Source of the DNA: Ehretia macrophylla
Taxonomy: Eukaryota; Streptophyta; Magnoliopsida; Boraginales; Ehretiaceae
Assembly (NCBI GenBank): GCA_037974665.1
Contig: CM075768.1
Span: 14,499,001-14,563,000, forward strand
Length of the DNA: 64,000 nt
Direction of reading: 5' to 3'
The notes beneath the pieces are model-generated. The model made no database searches and was not told the DNA's origin. It saw only the letters and a program-made list of their open reading frames with translations. This document shows positions 12,076-25,021 of this stretch, piece after piece. Each line of letters begins with the position of its first letter. The first letter of the stretch is position 1. The position numbers and the translations under genes are program-made.

Positions 12076-14238
12076 TTAGGTAGAAATATCCAGATGGCTC
12101 CAAAGACCAAATTGCCTCCTTAACTAAGTGTATATTTCTAGTTTGCCACCTTATAGTATTTTGACTAATCTAGTTAGCTTGTGTAGTGTAGTGTAATTGT
12201 TTTATTGCCTACGATATGCCTACGATACTTAAAATATAAAAAAAATACACATGAATGTACACTAAATGAAACAAATGAACATTTTCCAAGAAATATAAAA
12301 AGTAATGCTAATAATTATATACAAACAATTAAGGTAACATATAAATGTACACAAATGATTAAAATAAGCATATTAATATACGCAAGTAAATAAAATAACT
12401 ATATGCTCAGGGTCGGGGTATTACGCCACAACTAAGCTATCCAAAGCATCATCACACCTTTACGGCCAACACCACCAAAAAGGCCTTTTATACCAAATCA
12501 ACTCTTTCTAAATCCTAGTCACATTCTAATCATTTCAAACATCAAATTAGCCTTTCCTACACCTATGGCACCTACCACAAGCATCAAATGGACATTTAAC
12601 CATCAATTCACTAAAATACTATTCATTTCCCTAACTTTCACAAGTTACCACATCCAAACAAATTATGAGACTTGAAATCCGATTTTACTATTTAATCCTA
12701 GTCACTTTATGGCACAACTAAATCCCACGAAAACACACTTTAACACGCGTTTACCCAAAAATCCCGATTTGCCTCTTAGCACGTTTGAACTACAACTATA
12801 TAAACCGATCATCCAATCAAGATAAGAATCACACCACACTTACTTCCTATCATATCTAAGGCTATATGATCACCCAAAACTTGCCCGATCAACACTTCGT
12901 TCAACCGAACCCTTTTGTTTTCAATCTAAATTTATCAATTCTAACCGTCCAAAATCCATTGAAATGTTACATTTAGCCTTCTAAGCACTTATGGCACCCA
13001 AACAAAGCATTAAAACATAATTCGGAATGAAAACCCCAAAAATTCGGATTTTACTATTTATGATACTATTCATCTTCTTCCTAAACTCTCCAATCTCCAT
13101 ATTCAACCATTCAAGATGCCATCCAACCTTAAAAGTATGTTCTATAATCTTAAATAAGAGTAATTGAAGCACAAACAATTATAAACAAGCATTATATAAG
13201 CAAATCACAAAAATAAAGTTTATATGTAAAACTTTCAAATTCTAAAACAAAGAGAAATTCCTCACCAAATAAGGCTAAAAGAGGTTGTTGGAAGCTCAAA
13301 GGTTGCTCAAGAATCTCCACAAGCAAGCTCAAGATCAATGGTTTAAAGATTTGAAGTGTTTTTTTTTTCTTTCTTTCTCTTCCTTGGCCGATTTGGCCTT
13401 GGAGGTTTTTGTGTTGTTTTTCTTTTGTTATTTGTAAATATATGGGTGTAGGATAGTTTAGGGGTTGAGTCATGGTTTTGGGTTTGGGTTTAGGTCAAGT
13501 TCATGGGTTAAGTTAAGTTAATTTGGCTAAAATGGTTAAAAAGCTTTCTTTAAGGGTTACTATTCATACGATAGAAAAATAATTTTGTAACTCGCACTCT
13601 CTAGATGCTATGCACATAATTATATTTTTCTCATGCCTCATGTAAGTCACGTAACTTGGAAAAAATGCAAAATCGGAAAAATTCAACAGTCGAAATTTTA
13701 TGTGAATAGTAACTAAATAAAATTTTAAGTAAAAATGCACAAAATGTATGCAATGAATGATGTATGCATTCCTTAGGTCTCGGGCGTCACACAACTACCA
13801 CTGGTACTTGTGCATCTTTGACTTTGAACATGGTGAGGTTTTGCTTTGCGACACGGCTTATGGGGAGTTGTTCCCAATGGTAGCGCAAATCACCAAACAG
13901 GTATAGTTATGCAAATTATTGGAATTTGTTGCTATTTCCATTAACTACGTGTATCAAGTTTTGTTTTGCAGATGAAATAACTTGATGAACTTTTCCACAA
14001 GATTGATGTCGAAGCCTATAGTGGAATGCAGAAGATAACCACCTTCTGAATTTGGATGCTGTCGTGGGTTCCACGACATGATGGGATCTACGACTACGGC
14101 TTGTTTATGTGTTGTATGACGCAAAATCCAGGCAATGTAAGAGAATACTCTCCGAAGCATTCTTGGGTAAAACAGAAAGAATTTGCTTTTAAATTGTGGC
14201 GCCATTTGGGCAAACCTGGCCAACATTGCGTCTGTTGA

Positions 14239-16010
14239 TCTGATTTCCAATGTTGATCGATAATGTTTCTTCTTGTGGGATGTTTATTTTGTTTAGGTTG
14301 GTATGAATGGTGTGGTTATCTTGATGCTTGCTTGACAGAATTTTGGTTTGTGCCGTTGTTGGATTTGCTAGAAACAATATTTAATTATGTTTATATTTTT
14401 GTTTGGTGGATTAAGACATTTTATTTCTTATGTTGGTATATTAACCTATGTGGTTGTTATAGCAGTCGGTTTAATACAACTTAAAGCTTTTGTAGGTTGC
14501 TTTAATAATCATCTTGTTTTCCTAATTGAGGTTCATCTACTGTTAGATTCCTTGGCATGGTGTTTGGAAGCAGATAAGACATTCATTTAATTTGTACATG
14601 AATTCTATAACAATCTATTATTTGCAAGTGTATTCCTTTGTTTTCATTTTGATAAGAATTTCAATTAAAAAAATATTAATATCATTTTGATGAAAATTTA
14701 ATATTTTGGCTAGGCAAAGACCCATATAAGTTGTCATATGTTGTGAATTTTGTGATATTTGTTATACTTATTTGCATTTACATGCAATTTCACGTGGGGT
14801 TTATATGAGAGAAGAAATTGTCCTGTTTGGTTTAATTATACTTTTTAACTGAATTGTTGGGAGTTATTTAAAACTAACGAGAGGAGTATTGGGACAAAGT
14901 TTGTAAGTTAAACGAGTTAATTGAATCCATTAATTATTAATTAAAGTTTAAGTTGTCAAAAAAAAATTTAAACTCTGATATCAAACAAAAATTGTTGTAA
15001 TTATGTATCCAACAGTATGGGTAGAACGAAAAGTTATTTTATTTATAATAGGGTCGAAAAAAAGAATACATCTTAGGCTGTCCTTAGTAGAGTCTTTAAA
15101 ATAGAGATTTTACTATGGTATAATTATTACGTAATATAATTTATTTAGTGAAACAAAAATTCATAAAGTAGAGATTAAAATCACCAAAAGTGGGCTTGAA
15201 TTTTTAAAAAGTACAGTCTAAAAATGTTAACAAATTTGTTTGTTGATCCATGGTCCTTAGTAGAGTCTTTTTTTTTTTTTTTTTTTTTGGTATTGTTATT
15301 TTCTCTCACTATCGATCTCCTTCTAGACTCTCAATCTCACCACTTAAACCCTTCGTCTTTGCTTAACGACCATGAACAACAAGGAAAGGTTGAGTTTCGA
15401 CTTCTTTTACATTTGTCCATTGCAATGCAATAGCGGAAGCGTTTTCATTTTTTTTTAATTATTTTTCGCTTTCATGTCTACGTTAACGTAAAATACAAGC
15501 TATATTATTTTAAATCCATTTTTACTGGTTGTTTTGTATGTGACTTTTATGATAATGATGTATAAATACACCGTATCTTGAATAAATTCGTTTTCACTAC
15601 TAAAAACTCAACAAATATTTTTCGTGTTTTACTTTATGGTTTTTACATATGTTATTGGGTTGTTGTGATTATTTTTTTACTTACTGTTTCGGAATTGACA
15701 TTTTTATTATTTAATTATTATTTTTTAAAATGTATAACAAGAAAACTTGTGACACATGTGTGATTATAAAACATTTTGATATTTTCTCTATTTAATAGTC
15801 ATTTTTCACTTGTCTTTTAGTTTATTCATTGTTATATAAACAATCATGATTCAATATGACAAATTATGTATACATATGCACTTATTCCGTTTATGTAATA
15901 ACCAAGAGAGTACGACTATTATTATTTTCTTTTTACGTAATATGTTTATTTTTTTTGCTTTATTAAGCGTTGTAAATACTTTCCGTTTTATTACATTTCC
16001 TCCTTTTTAG
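14239..16010. other. AT-rich non-coding stretch
   Basis: This follows Ulp1 copy 1. It holds an 18-20-base T tract near 15270-15288 and a partial repeat: AGTAGAGTCTTTAAAATAGAG near 15086 recurs in part near 15257. A short frame from ATG 15371 is not recognised. No gene can be supported. Confidence 0.45.
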
Positions 16011-16768
16011 GTTGAGGAATAACCAGAAGAGGAAAGAAACATTTTCGGCTGTCACGTCGTCATTCGAAATTAAGGTATGAGTTAATATAGGACATGTACA
16101 CAACTTTAATTATATTTTTACTTTCGTTATTTAGATTATACAGAAAGAGGTGACCATAATTATATATGACATGCATGGTCTTAATTATATTTACTTTTTT
16201 CTCTTAGGTTATGCAAAAACAAATATGCTTAATTAAAAATGATATAGAAGGCATGAACGCAGAATTGCATAGTGCAAGAGCAGCATGGAATAACACCAAC
16301 ATGTTGCTGATGCAGTTCCTTAAACAATTCAACACCTCTCTAAATGTGGGGTTCTTCTTCTATGAGGCATATAACAAATTTACCACATGTACATAGACAA
16401 AAAGTGATTTAATTAATTGATAAATATTAACTAATTGTCATAAGTGGAGACATCATAGTAATTTATTTAAAACTCTGTAAGGTCAAATTAGTAAAAAGAA
16501 AAATTTCAGACATTTTGATATAACATATCTGTACGATACAGATTAATGTGGATTAATTTTATGAAATGATAACTTAACATGTGGCTGTGATAAATTTGTT
16601 ATATGTCTCATAGAAGAATTTTTCCTAAATGTGACGCCAATGTGGAAAGTCAAACTATTGGAAGACTTTCCTCTGACAGGACATTTTAGCTTGAAAACGA
16701 CGGGTGATGGCAATCATGTATCGATTCATTCCAGTCCTTCAATTAACTCCCCTTGTGTGAATGATTGA
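16011..16768 (+). pseudogene. Third fragment of the Ulp1-associated gene family (N-terminal exons)
   Basis: Three open pieces have canonical borders. 16011-16074 lies between a TTTTAG acceptor and a GTATGA donor and is basic (LRNNQKRKETF...). A second piece opens at 16208 after CTCTTAG and is helix-prone, with AWNNTNMLLMQFLKQFN. A third runs 16614-16768 after CTCATAG and ends in a stop. The first two are continuous in frame when joined. Both resemble the start of Ulp1 copy 1, which has LRKRRGSSS followed by AWNKTYALLMQFMENMN. The similarity is seen by eye and implies a third, mostly lost copy, or a separate short gene of the same origin. No protease domain was found here, and the donor of the second exon is uncertain. 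Confidence 0.45.
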
Positions 16769-17815
16769 AAAGTTGATTATTTCATGTTTTTTTTTTTTTT
16801 TTTTTTTTAATTGTGCCGTAGATGGCTGGAGGCAATGTTTGGTTCTTATTTTTTTGTTTACGTGTATGAGGACTTTTTAAATTGTTTTTTATGTTAATAT
16901 TATGAATGACAATGTATATTTTTGGTTAAACTTTCCTTATTACATACACATATCTATGTGTGCTGAATCCAACATTTATCCAAACCTTTTTCTCAAATAG
17001 TACAATAATTATTTAAAATACAATAAATAAATTTCAATCCAACAACTCTCCATATTAATTATAAACACTTGTAATTGTTTTTTTTGGGTTTAATTTTAAT
17101 TATTAACATTACATATTCTATTTAAACATGTCACTCCCACGTCACCTTGTTAAAACCTTGCTTATCGTCTTTGTTGAAAAATCAGATGATAAACTACAAT
17201 TTAAGTTTAAATAATGAGTCTCTATTGTTGCTAATATAGGTAGAGAGTCTTATTACGTTTCCTCTGAATATATTGATGATGTCTAAATAACGTGATAAGT
17301 GTCTGATCAATTTTTTTTAATTTTATTTTTTATTTGTTATTTTATTAATGTATTACTGGTCAATCTTTGGTAGAACAAAGAATCTCAAACAATCCTTTAT
17401 ATTGGCTTTATTTTTTTTTTCTCCTCAACATCACTCTCATTTGTCTATTATGATTGAGTTTTCTTGATCTTTCTTTGTAATAACACTGCCGACTATCCCC
17501 AAATTACCATGCTTGTGTATGAAGAACTTATATACGCAAATGAATGGTCATATGGCGTAAAATAAGGATTTATTTTTTTTGTTAAACCTCGTTAGATTTC
17601 ATTATCTAATGTAATATTTGTAATTTTGTTGCTTATAAAACACATCAGACTTGTAACACATTACTTGGACTTGTAAGATGCACTATGATAAAATGATAAT
17701 TAAAGTAAATATTATTCAATATATATTAATATTTATCAAAATATTTAAATTCGTGAGATTACATCGCATGAAAATCAAAATAGACAAACGTCATTTTCTG
17801 TTCTGTTATACCCTA
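16769..17815. other. AT-rich non-coding stretch
   Basis: It contains an 18-base T tract near 16790-16808 and otherwise AT-rich unique-looking sequence. No gene or bounded repeat was seen. Confidence 0.5.
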
Positions 17816-17818
17816 TTA

Positions 17819-18144
17819 GGGTATCTCCAATGGCTTATACTATTCACAAAATTTTACTATTTTTGGTAATTTTTAGAGACCCGGGTCTCTATTTTAACTA
17901 AAATCTCTAATGAGGCCTACCATTTTTTAGAGATTTAAATCAAAATAGGGATCCAATCACTTTTTGGGTCTCTAAATTTGTTGTCAAAAAAGTAAATTGG
18001 GTCTCTATTTTAACTCAAATCTCTAAAAAATAGTAGACCCCATTGAAGATTTGAGTTAAAATAGATACCCGAGTATCTAAAAATTACCAAAAATAAAAAG
18101 TTTTTGTAAATAGTACATTAATTTTTTTGCCATTGGTGATACCC
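17819..18144. mobile_element. Harbinger/Tourist-like MITE with TTA duplication
   Basis: The 326-bp element begins GGGTATCTCCAATGG and ends CCATTGGTGATACCC, which are inverted repeats of each other apart from small differences. It is flanked by TTA on both sides (17816-17818 and 18145-18147). The repeat extends inward (GTAATTTTTAGA against TCTAAAAATTAC). The centre carries several GAGACCC/GGGTCTC and AAATCTCTAA copies. It has no coding capacity. The 3-bp TTA target points to the PIF/Harbinger superfamily. Confidence 0.82.
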
Positions 18145-18429
18145 TTAAGAAAAACGAGGACATCCCACCATCCATGCGTGCAAGAGTAAAGTTTTTAGAA
18201 AAAATAATTAAATTAAGTAGATTTGCGAAATGAGCAATTAAAAATACTAGAACAAAATACACCTAATCCATACGGACATAATATGGCCATAATATCATCT
18301 TATGCCACCATTTCAACCTCATCTTGTGTTTCATCACTTCTAACGATTACCATTAAGCATAAACTCAACTGCCCACAAGTTTAAATTGTTTTTCTAACAG
18401 TAATGCCATTTTATTTTTTGTAGAGTTTA

Positions 18430-18960
18430 GGAGCAGAATATCCTATACCACTCTAGCTTACTGTCGTGTTGGCCTAAACATAAACAATAATTTTCCTTTC
18501 GCGTGGGGGCTGATCTACTTAATGGGACACAACCGAACCTTCACTGTTTTCCTGGCTTGAACACAAATGAAAGCAAGGCAAGTAAGTCGTCAATGGCCGT
18601 GACTCTTCCTGACGATCGCACCTCGTCGAATTCCATCCACCCCTGACTGGTTATTCCTCAAACTTCAATGAATGTTGTACACCGGTTGAGGAGTAGGACC
18701 CAGCCCTTAGGCCGCGAGGATGAAAGCGTAGTACTTTCTATATGTCAAAAGGACTTCCTCTTTCTATATGAATAAGTGCAAGTTTCCCTTTTTGAATGAG
18801 AATTAGCTGAACGGCACGTCGGAAGTCTCTCAGGCTAGGCCTTACATCCTAATATAAGCAAGCAAGCAAGCAAAGGAGGGAAGGGAAAAGACCTTTTAGT
18901 TGTTTTTGTTCGTTTACCAAGTTCGGCATTTGCACTGTCAGCCGATCGATGTGGAGCAAG
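18430..18960. other. GC-richer island, possibly of organelle (mitochondrial) origin
   Basis: Base composition changes sharply from the AT-rich surroundings to near-balanced sequence between about 18460 and 18960. It then returns to AT-rich DNA. The segment has no repeats in the window, no open gene and a GCAAGCAAGCAAGCAAG run near 18857. The texture resembles plant mitochondrial intergenic DNA. That origin is an impression from composition, not a match. Confidence 0.3.
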
Positions 18961-19395
18961 TGTCTTGTAATTTTTCTCCACGTCAACCTACGAATTTAGG
19001 TTTTTACAAATTTTTATTAGAAACCTTAAAAATTTGTTCACTTATATTTTCCCACATTCTAACCAACTACAAAATTATTAAACTAATAATTTTTTTTATG
19101 GAAACCGAAAATAAAAACAAATTTCCTATTATGTTATTTTATAATAATTGCAGATTAGGAAAACTAGTTATTTCTTTTAATACAATTTTGTTCGCTCTTA
19201 TGAATTTCATGCTTCACAACCATAGTTGCGACCAAAGGAACCCAAAAATAAATATCAGACTATTAATATATGAAACTGGAGGGGACTATTCCGTTGACTG
19301 TGGAACAAAAAAGAAAGGTTCCTAAGCAGCAGTTAACATCAACTAACGACTACACAAAATATTACTCCATCACAAGCAATAGTTTAACGAAACCA

Positions 19396-21859
19396 TCAGT
19401 CCATTAATAATAAATGAAATCGAACGCCATTACCTTTTGATTTAAATATTACCTCGTTTTGCCTTTTTTTACCTTCGACCACATTGAGAGGATTATTCAT
19501 GTTCGACTTATCACGCCATAGCTTAAACGGCAATTGCCTGGATTGAATGCTCGATCCTACATCGTCAAGGGCTGGGACAGTGCCTGGGTTTTCCATCATC
19601 AGACACATGTACAACCCACAATCGGTACCGTTGTATTGGGTCGGGACCCAAGGAGGATAGCATATTTTGAAGGAATCCAAACTCTTCGTGCGACTGTATG
19701 CATCACCATCGACATGGTCCCTCAACAATCTATGTACATCCCGAACCTGCCATTTGGGCCAAGGTAGTATTACAGTACCCATACGACACCACTTCATAAA
19801 TTTTATGGACAATGTGAAGTACACAAAGTCACTTTACCAGCTTTGTAACTTGATTTCTAATTGACAACTTTGACTTGGCTACTATCGATGTGTCACAAAT
19901 TTTTACAGTACATGTGGTGAAGTCGATGATGCATGACAACCAATGCTTATCACCATGATTCATTGGTAAGTACACCTACACGTGAAGAATTAGATAAATA
20001 CATAAACATCAATTGCACTTGCAACGAAACAGAGACTTTAACAATATTATACCTTTTTGCAATGGGCCAAATCTCCAGTGTATTTGTCCAGTCCAAGAAA
20101 GGAATGGGCATATTTTTCGGCGGTCTTCCACAAGTATTTCTTAACCAATGTACGCTACAAGTTATTACATTATAAGGCTTATAAAAGAATTGGAGAATGT
20201 ACATTTCTAACATTACCATCAAATCTACAGTGCTTATCGTGCATCATGTTGGTATATACCATCGGCTCATGGTGGGATCTGTATCTTGTGCAGCCGTAGT
20301 CCTTTGGCATACAAACGCGTCAATAATCTAAGGTGACAAAAAATGATAAGATGTTACAATTACTATAATCCATATGCATCATAAGCACATTCATTTAGTT
20401 TAATTATGGGACAACTCATGGAAGATGTAATTTTCGTATCCGGCAACAGTGTACGCATCTCACTCCTAGTAATATGGCACGTCCCCACATCCACAAAAGT
20501 TTTCCTACAATCAATACAAGAAATTTAATTACTTAACATATGAACGTAATGCGAATATAACAGAGAAATGTTTAAAGGCTCACTGTGGATCTCTTCCTTC
20601 AGAAAACAAATACTCTGCCAACAAATCATCTGATTAATCCATCGTCATTGCCATTTGGGGAGAAATCTTCACACTGACACCTAGGCATACATCATCCTTA
20701 CTTCCGGTGGTAAGGTCAACATGAACATGGATAGATGATTCCCTCGTTGTCCTCACAGTGTGCTTTAACTTCCGACTACGTGTTAAAACTGTCACTCCAT
20801 TTGGTTTTCCCAAATTTTTATCACTGTCCAGGTCTTCCTCGAGTGCTTTAGGCTCCCCATTAACCTTTTCCTCATATGCATTTTTCTTGGATCGATTTTG
20901 TGCACCATATTCATGATTAACATTAGCTGCATGAGCATTAATATTCCCTTGCATTTTACCTTCTCCATCTATCCTCGATTTTGTCTCCCTAGCTGCTCCA
21001 TTTCTCTCAGCATTGCTTCAGTCCATCTTCTCTAACATTTGCCTCATAAGCAAATTCAACTCATTGACTGCGTTAGTGGTTTTATGGGTGGCATCCTTAA
21101 CCTCCATCATTTCAGCCTTAATTTCCCTTATTTCAGCCTTAACCTCCTTCATTTCGTCTTTCAATTCATCCATCTGATTATGAATATAATGCAAGCTTGT
21201 CTCTCTTTCACTATTTGAAACCCTGAAACCCTGTTAATTGTCCCTCCACTTGGCTCCATTATATGCTCCAACACGAAGCAACCCTTTGGGTTCTTGTATC
21301 CCCCCCATGCTTGGTACATTTGCAACCTCCAACTGACCATCTCGTCAATCCAATACAGAATGAATGACCTAAGCGAATGAGGAGGTGTAATTCATCACAT
21401 GGGTTGACTTGTTCAAGAAAAAAGGTCTACATAAAACACCATAAAAAAACTAGATTAACATCAGCTATTTTACTTATTTCACGGGACAAAAACAAAGTAT
21501 TATGACACCTAAGATAATACGTTCGGCTTACCATCAAGAAGAAGATAGATCCGCTCACGTAGGTTATGCCCTTTTCTTTAAACCGATGGTTGTCGATAAC
21601 CAATGAATCAAACACGAATTGGGCCCATTGTAGCCTCCCATAGCATCGGTATTTTTAACAGCATATAACAACTCCACCTTAACCGCATGTTCTATTGCAG
21701 GACACAAGAAGTATCCTATAACATATGTGCAATATAAGGCCTTGAAATCTCGACCGAGACCACTACTACAAATAAGGTCGCGAGATAGTGTTCTTAAGGG
21801 AATAATGTTATATTTCACACCCAACAACATCTCAATCTTTGTAATCTCATCGTCTACAT
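19396..21859 (-). pseudogene. Ulp1 copy 2, C-terminal piece with coiled coil and protease domain
   Basis: From 21859 down: the conserved region (IIPLRTLSRDLICSSG; FKALYCTYVIGYFLCPA) at 21564-21850, then WIDEMVSWRLQMYQAW near 21310-21350. Next comes a Glu/Lys heptad stretch (KEVKAEIREIKAEMMEVK, near 21105-21165) that looks like a coiled coil. A charged linker follows at 20634-20954, and the protease end at 19396-19824 carries PWPKW, YNGTDCGLYMC and LPFKLWRD. The Cys motif is intact, unlike copy 1. The His and Asp segments between about 19825 and 20300 are not confidently readable and seem decayed. Several frame changes and stops separate the pieces. Confidence 0.7.
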
Positions 21860-24800
21860 TGTGAGACTTCGGACCCACGTGCATGTGCATTTCCTGATTT
21901 AGTGATAATTTATATGCATATATGTGATAATTGTTAAATAGTGAGAAAAAGGGTTACTATTCATAGCATTTTCGACTGTTTTATTTTTCTAATTTTGTAT
22001 TTTTTTCCATGTTACTTGACATTTAGGAGGCATGAGAAAATTGATATTTTGTGCATGGCATATGGGGAGTGTGCATTAGAAAAATGGTTTTGGTACCGTA
22101 GGAATAGTAAAATAATATTACATCTTATGGGACTAGTTAGTTTAATTGCATTTTTGAGCTTAAGATTTAACTTAGTCTTGCAATTATTTGGCCAATTAAC
22201 TACATACACTTAAAATATACATAATACACTACATATATGCTTATAACTTAGAAAAAAGAAAAATAAAACAAACCCAAATAAATCCCCTAACCCGTTGGTT
22301 TCAACAAGCCAAAGAAGAAGAAAGTTCATCTTCAATCTTGCCAATTTGTGCTCACTCAGGCCATCTAGAGTTGGATTCAAGCTTCCTAGGCATTCTTCTA
22401 GCATCTTCAAAGCCTTTTGGTGAGAGATTCATCATAGTTTTGCATTTTAATACTATTGTTAGTTTATTTAAATTTCAAGATTTGAGTTTAGATTGCTTGA
22501 AAATGCCTAGATATGCTTAAATTGCTCTTATTTATGTTAGAAGAACATTCGTTTATGAGTTTGTAGCAAAGTTGTTAGTTGAAAATGAAGAATAGTGGAT
22601 TTTAGAAGATGATAAATAGTGTAGTGAATAGTAACCTACGAATTTTTGGGGTTTTTGTTCCGAATTAGGTTTTCTTGATTTAGTTAGATGCCATTAATGT
22701 TTAAAAGCTTAAATGTAACATTTAATTGGGTTCTACATTGGTAAAATTGAGAATTATGCATTGAAACGTAAAGGGGTCGTTTGACCAAAGTGTTAACCGT
22801 GCTCATTTTGAGTGAGGGTATAGTCTTATATATGCATGGAAGCACTTTCAGCGCAATTATGGCATTGATTGGATGCTCGGTTGGTATAACTGTAGTTCAA
22901 ACGGGCTAAAGGGCAAATCGGGATTTTTTAGTGAATGTAGGTTAAAGTGGGGTTTCGTGGCATAGATTCATGCCATAATGTGCCTAAGATTGAGTAGTGA
23001 AATCGGATTTGAAGTCTTGTAGCTCATTTGGTTGTAGTAGTATGTAGAAGTTAGAGTAATAAGTGGTATTTTTGTAGTTTTCATGCTTTGAGCTATTGTT
23101 GCCTACTTAGCTATTGTTCTTGTTGTTATTATTGGTTATAAATGATTGATATATCAAATGTTGCTACTTGATTGGGTAGGAAAACTAATTATTACATTGC
23201 AGTATGTTAGAAATGATTAATTGTTATATCATAGTTACCTTGTGTTCTTATGCATTGTAAGATGTTTAACTTGACTACATGAAAACTTGAATGTAATTAG
23301 AATAGTCAAATTATTAAAATGTTATGCTAACTTTAATTGCTCAATGTTGTACTTATATGAACTTTCTACGTATTATGCTTATATATATATGCACTGAGTT
23401 TAGCTAGTTTTAGTTGAAGGTGACTGTGGAAACCAATTGTAGAATAAATGAATAACTTCTCATGCAAGTAGCTGGTTGTATTAGGTAGTGGTAATTGAAG
23501 AAAATGGTGCACTCAGAGAAAATTTGAAGGAGTTCTTGCCTTAATTCTTATAGGTTTGGCTTTCTAAAGGTGAGGGTTTCATCCTGCTTATCATTTAAAT
23601 TGACTTATTGCTTTGTGTTATAAAAGATAATGTGTGGTTTATAAATAATTGAACTAGTTATTGGGTAGAACATTTTAAAAGATATGTTGATTATTAGTTG
23701 TAAAGTTCGTACGAGGACAACCTACTTTGTTGTCTCTCGATTATGTGTTATTGAGTTATTTTAATATATTGCTAGTGCTATTTGTGTTATCATATCGATG
23801 ATTGTGCAACCTTATCGTCGCACGGATGTGATGAGCCTCTCTAGGCAGCATCGAGCTTGCCAGAGTTAGTTGTTCTAGCTCCGTAGCTATTCCCTCACAT
23901 GCTTGGTCCGGAGACTGCCAGGGGGTGTTGGGTCGTAGGTATTAGGTACATCCGGAGTACCCATTGGTGTTTGGGATGCCGACATATCGAGATCAAGATC
24001 GTGTTTCGTGGTTCGTGGTTCGAGGAATTGGAGTGATAAGAGTTATCGAATCGTATCCTTTTATTTAGTAACTCTCGCTTGGGCGCTATATCCTTAGAGA
24101 GTTACCATTGCTTGTGATCTTATACTGTGTTAAATAGCTTGTATATTTAAATTGAGTGATATATTGTTATTGTTACCTCTAGATTGGTTATGGTATTGTC
24201 TTATTGTGGTTACTTACATTTATATGATATGTGTTACTTAGCTTCTTGTTTGTATATGTATACTAGATTAGTATTACTATTTTACTTTATTGTTGATTGA
24301 TGCATTGCACGAAATCGTTTTCAAAACGCCCTGGATATCTGTTTCTCTTCCCTCACTGAGCAACTGTGTTACTCACTCCCTCTTTCTAACCATTTTAGGA
24401 TCGGTGCCTACAGAGTTTGAGAAAGAGAAGGTTCAAGAGTCTCCTTGAACGGATGTTAGTTAGTTAATTGCTCAAAGTGAACTTAGGTAAATTAATAGAT
24501 TAGCTTGGTTGTAATTTTCTTTGAGACCTTTGGGTCTTGTATGTATTTGCGTTTGTTTTGAAGAATTGTAATATGAATTTAAGGTCGTGTATAGTTAGTT
24601 AGTGATAGAAGGCATATAATAAGTTTAAAGCTTTACATTATTGCTTAGTGGGTTGCATGCTTGTTTGGTTGAATGGAAGTTGGTTGGTCAACTTAATATA
24701 TAAGAAAGTTAAATAGATAGGATTAGAGTGGTATGATAACTGGTTTTATAACATAGAATTTCAATAGTTAATGAAATGCTTGCTTGTGTGTTATATTATG

Positions 24801-25001
24801 TTAATAGAAAGTCTCGAATGGCCTGGTTGACTTGGGAAGTTGTAAAATGAATGTTGTATATTGTGGTTGTGGACATTTTTTCTGTGTGCAGGGATGTGGA
24901 TAGGCCTAGAAATAGGAAAAACGCTGTCCATGTTTCCTCCTTTTTTATGACTTCGGGATTTAGATCGGGGCTCTGATCTTGTGAGGGATCAGGGTGTTAC
25001 A
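21860..25001 (+). repeat. Left LTR of the LARD-like element
   Basis: This 3142-bp LTR is near-identical over long stretches to 28021-31159, with scattered substitutions and small indels. It carries the family modules: TTTTGGTGAGAGA at 22416, AAAGGTGAGGG at 23566-23576, GTACATCCGGAGTACCC near 23945 and CCCTCACTGAGCAA near 24351. Confidence 0.9.
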
Positions 25002-25003
25002 GA

Positions 25004-25021
25004 TGGTATCAGAGCTTAGAA
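25004..25021 (+). other. Primer-binding site of the LARD-like element
   Basis: TGGTATCAGAGCTTAGA starts two bases after the left LTR. It matches the usual plant initiator-Met tRNA primer site (TGGTATCAGAGC). Confidence 0.85.

Larger units (their letters stand above)
8156..12425 (-). mobile_element. Solo LTR B nested in solo LTR A
   Basis: The element runs from TGTAACGCCCCG (8156) to GGGGTATTACG (12425), with a perfect 5-bp duplication CCACA (8151-8155 and 12426-12430). On the minus strand it would start CGTAATACCCCGACC, so the expected TG start has one substitution. Removing the TRIM copy leaves about 4.0 kb with one set of the family modules and no pol coding, consistent with a solo LTR. 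It lies inside LTR A and so is younger. Confidence 0.8.
5356..13791 (-). mobile_element. Solo LTR A (about 4.16 kb after removing the insertion)
   Basis: On the minus strand it starts TGTGACGCCCGAGACC (13791 down) and ends GGGGTGTTACA (5356), the usual TG...CA LTR frame. The flanking 5-bp duplication is CAACC (5351-5355) and CAACT (13792-13796), one mismatch. No primer-binding site, polypurine tract or pol coding is seen, and the family modules occur once and in order. It is therefore read as one LTR left by LTR-LTR recombination. It is interrupted by solo LTR B, and its parts are 5356-8155 and 12431-13791. It splits the protease exon of Ulp1 copy 1. Confidence 0.8.
2942..14238 (+). pseudogene. 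Ulp1/SENP-type (C48) protease-domain gene, copy 1, split by insertions
   Basis: Ulp1/SENP proteases remove SUMO-like modifiers. In plants, Ulp1-like domains also occur in large gene families often carried by transposons. Pieces lie at 2942-3805, 4895-5355 and 13792-14238. They begin with MLSNLRKRRGSSS at 2942, followed by a GT donor at 3011 and an acidic low-complexity exon near 3162-3563. Protease-domain pieces follow: WFLPTFF near 5020-5040, GLHGELIDVASCR near 5158-5195, and HWYLCIFDFEHGEVLLCD from 13799. The catalytic His codon is 13799-13801. The catalytic Cys position reads D-Y-G (14092-14100) instead of D-C-G, so the nucleophile is lost. Stops interrupt several pieces. A hAT remnant sits at an intron donor, and solo LTR A cuts the exon two codons before the His. 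Splice sites are by eye. The protein is certainly non-functional. Confidence 0.8.

Noticed and set aside
12205-13473. Several short frames on both strands in solo LTRs A and B
   Set aside because: They lie in LTR sequence, change between related LTRs and show no conserved protein.
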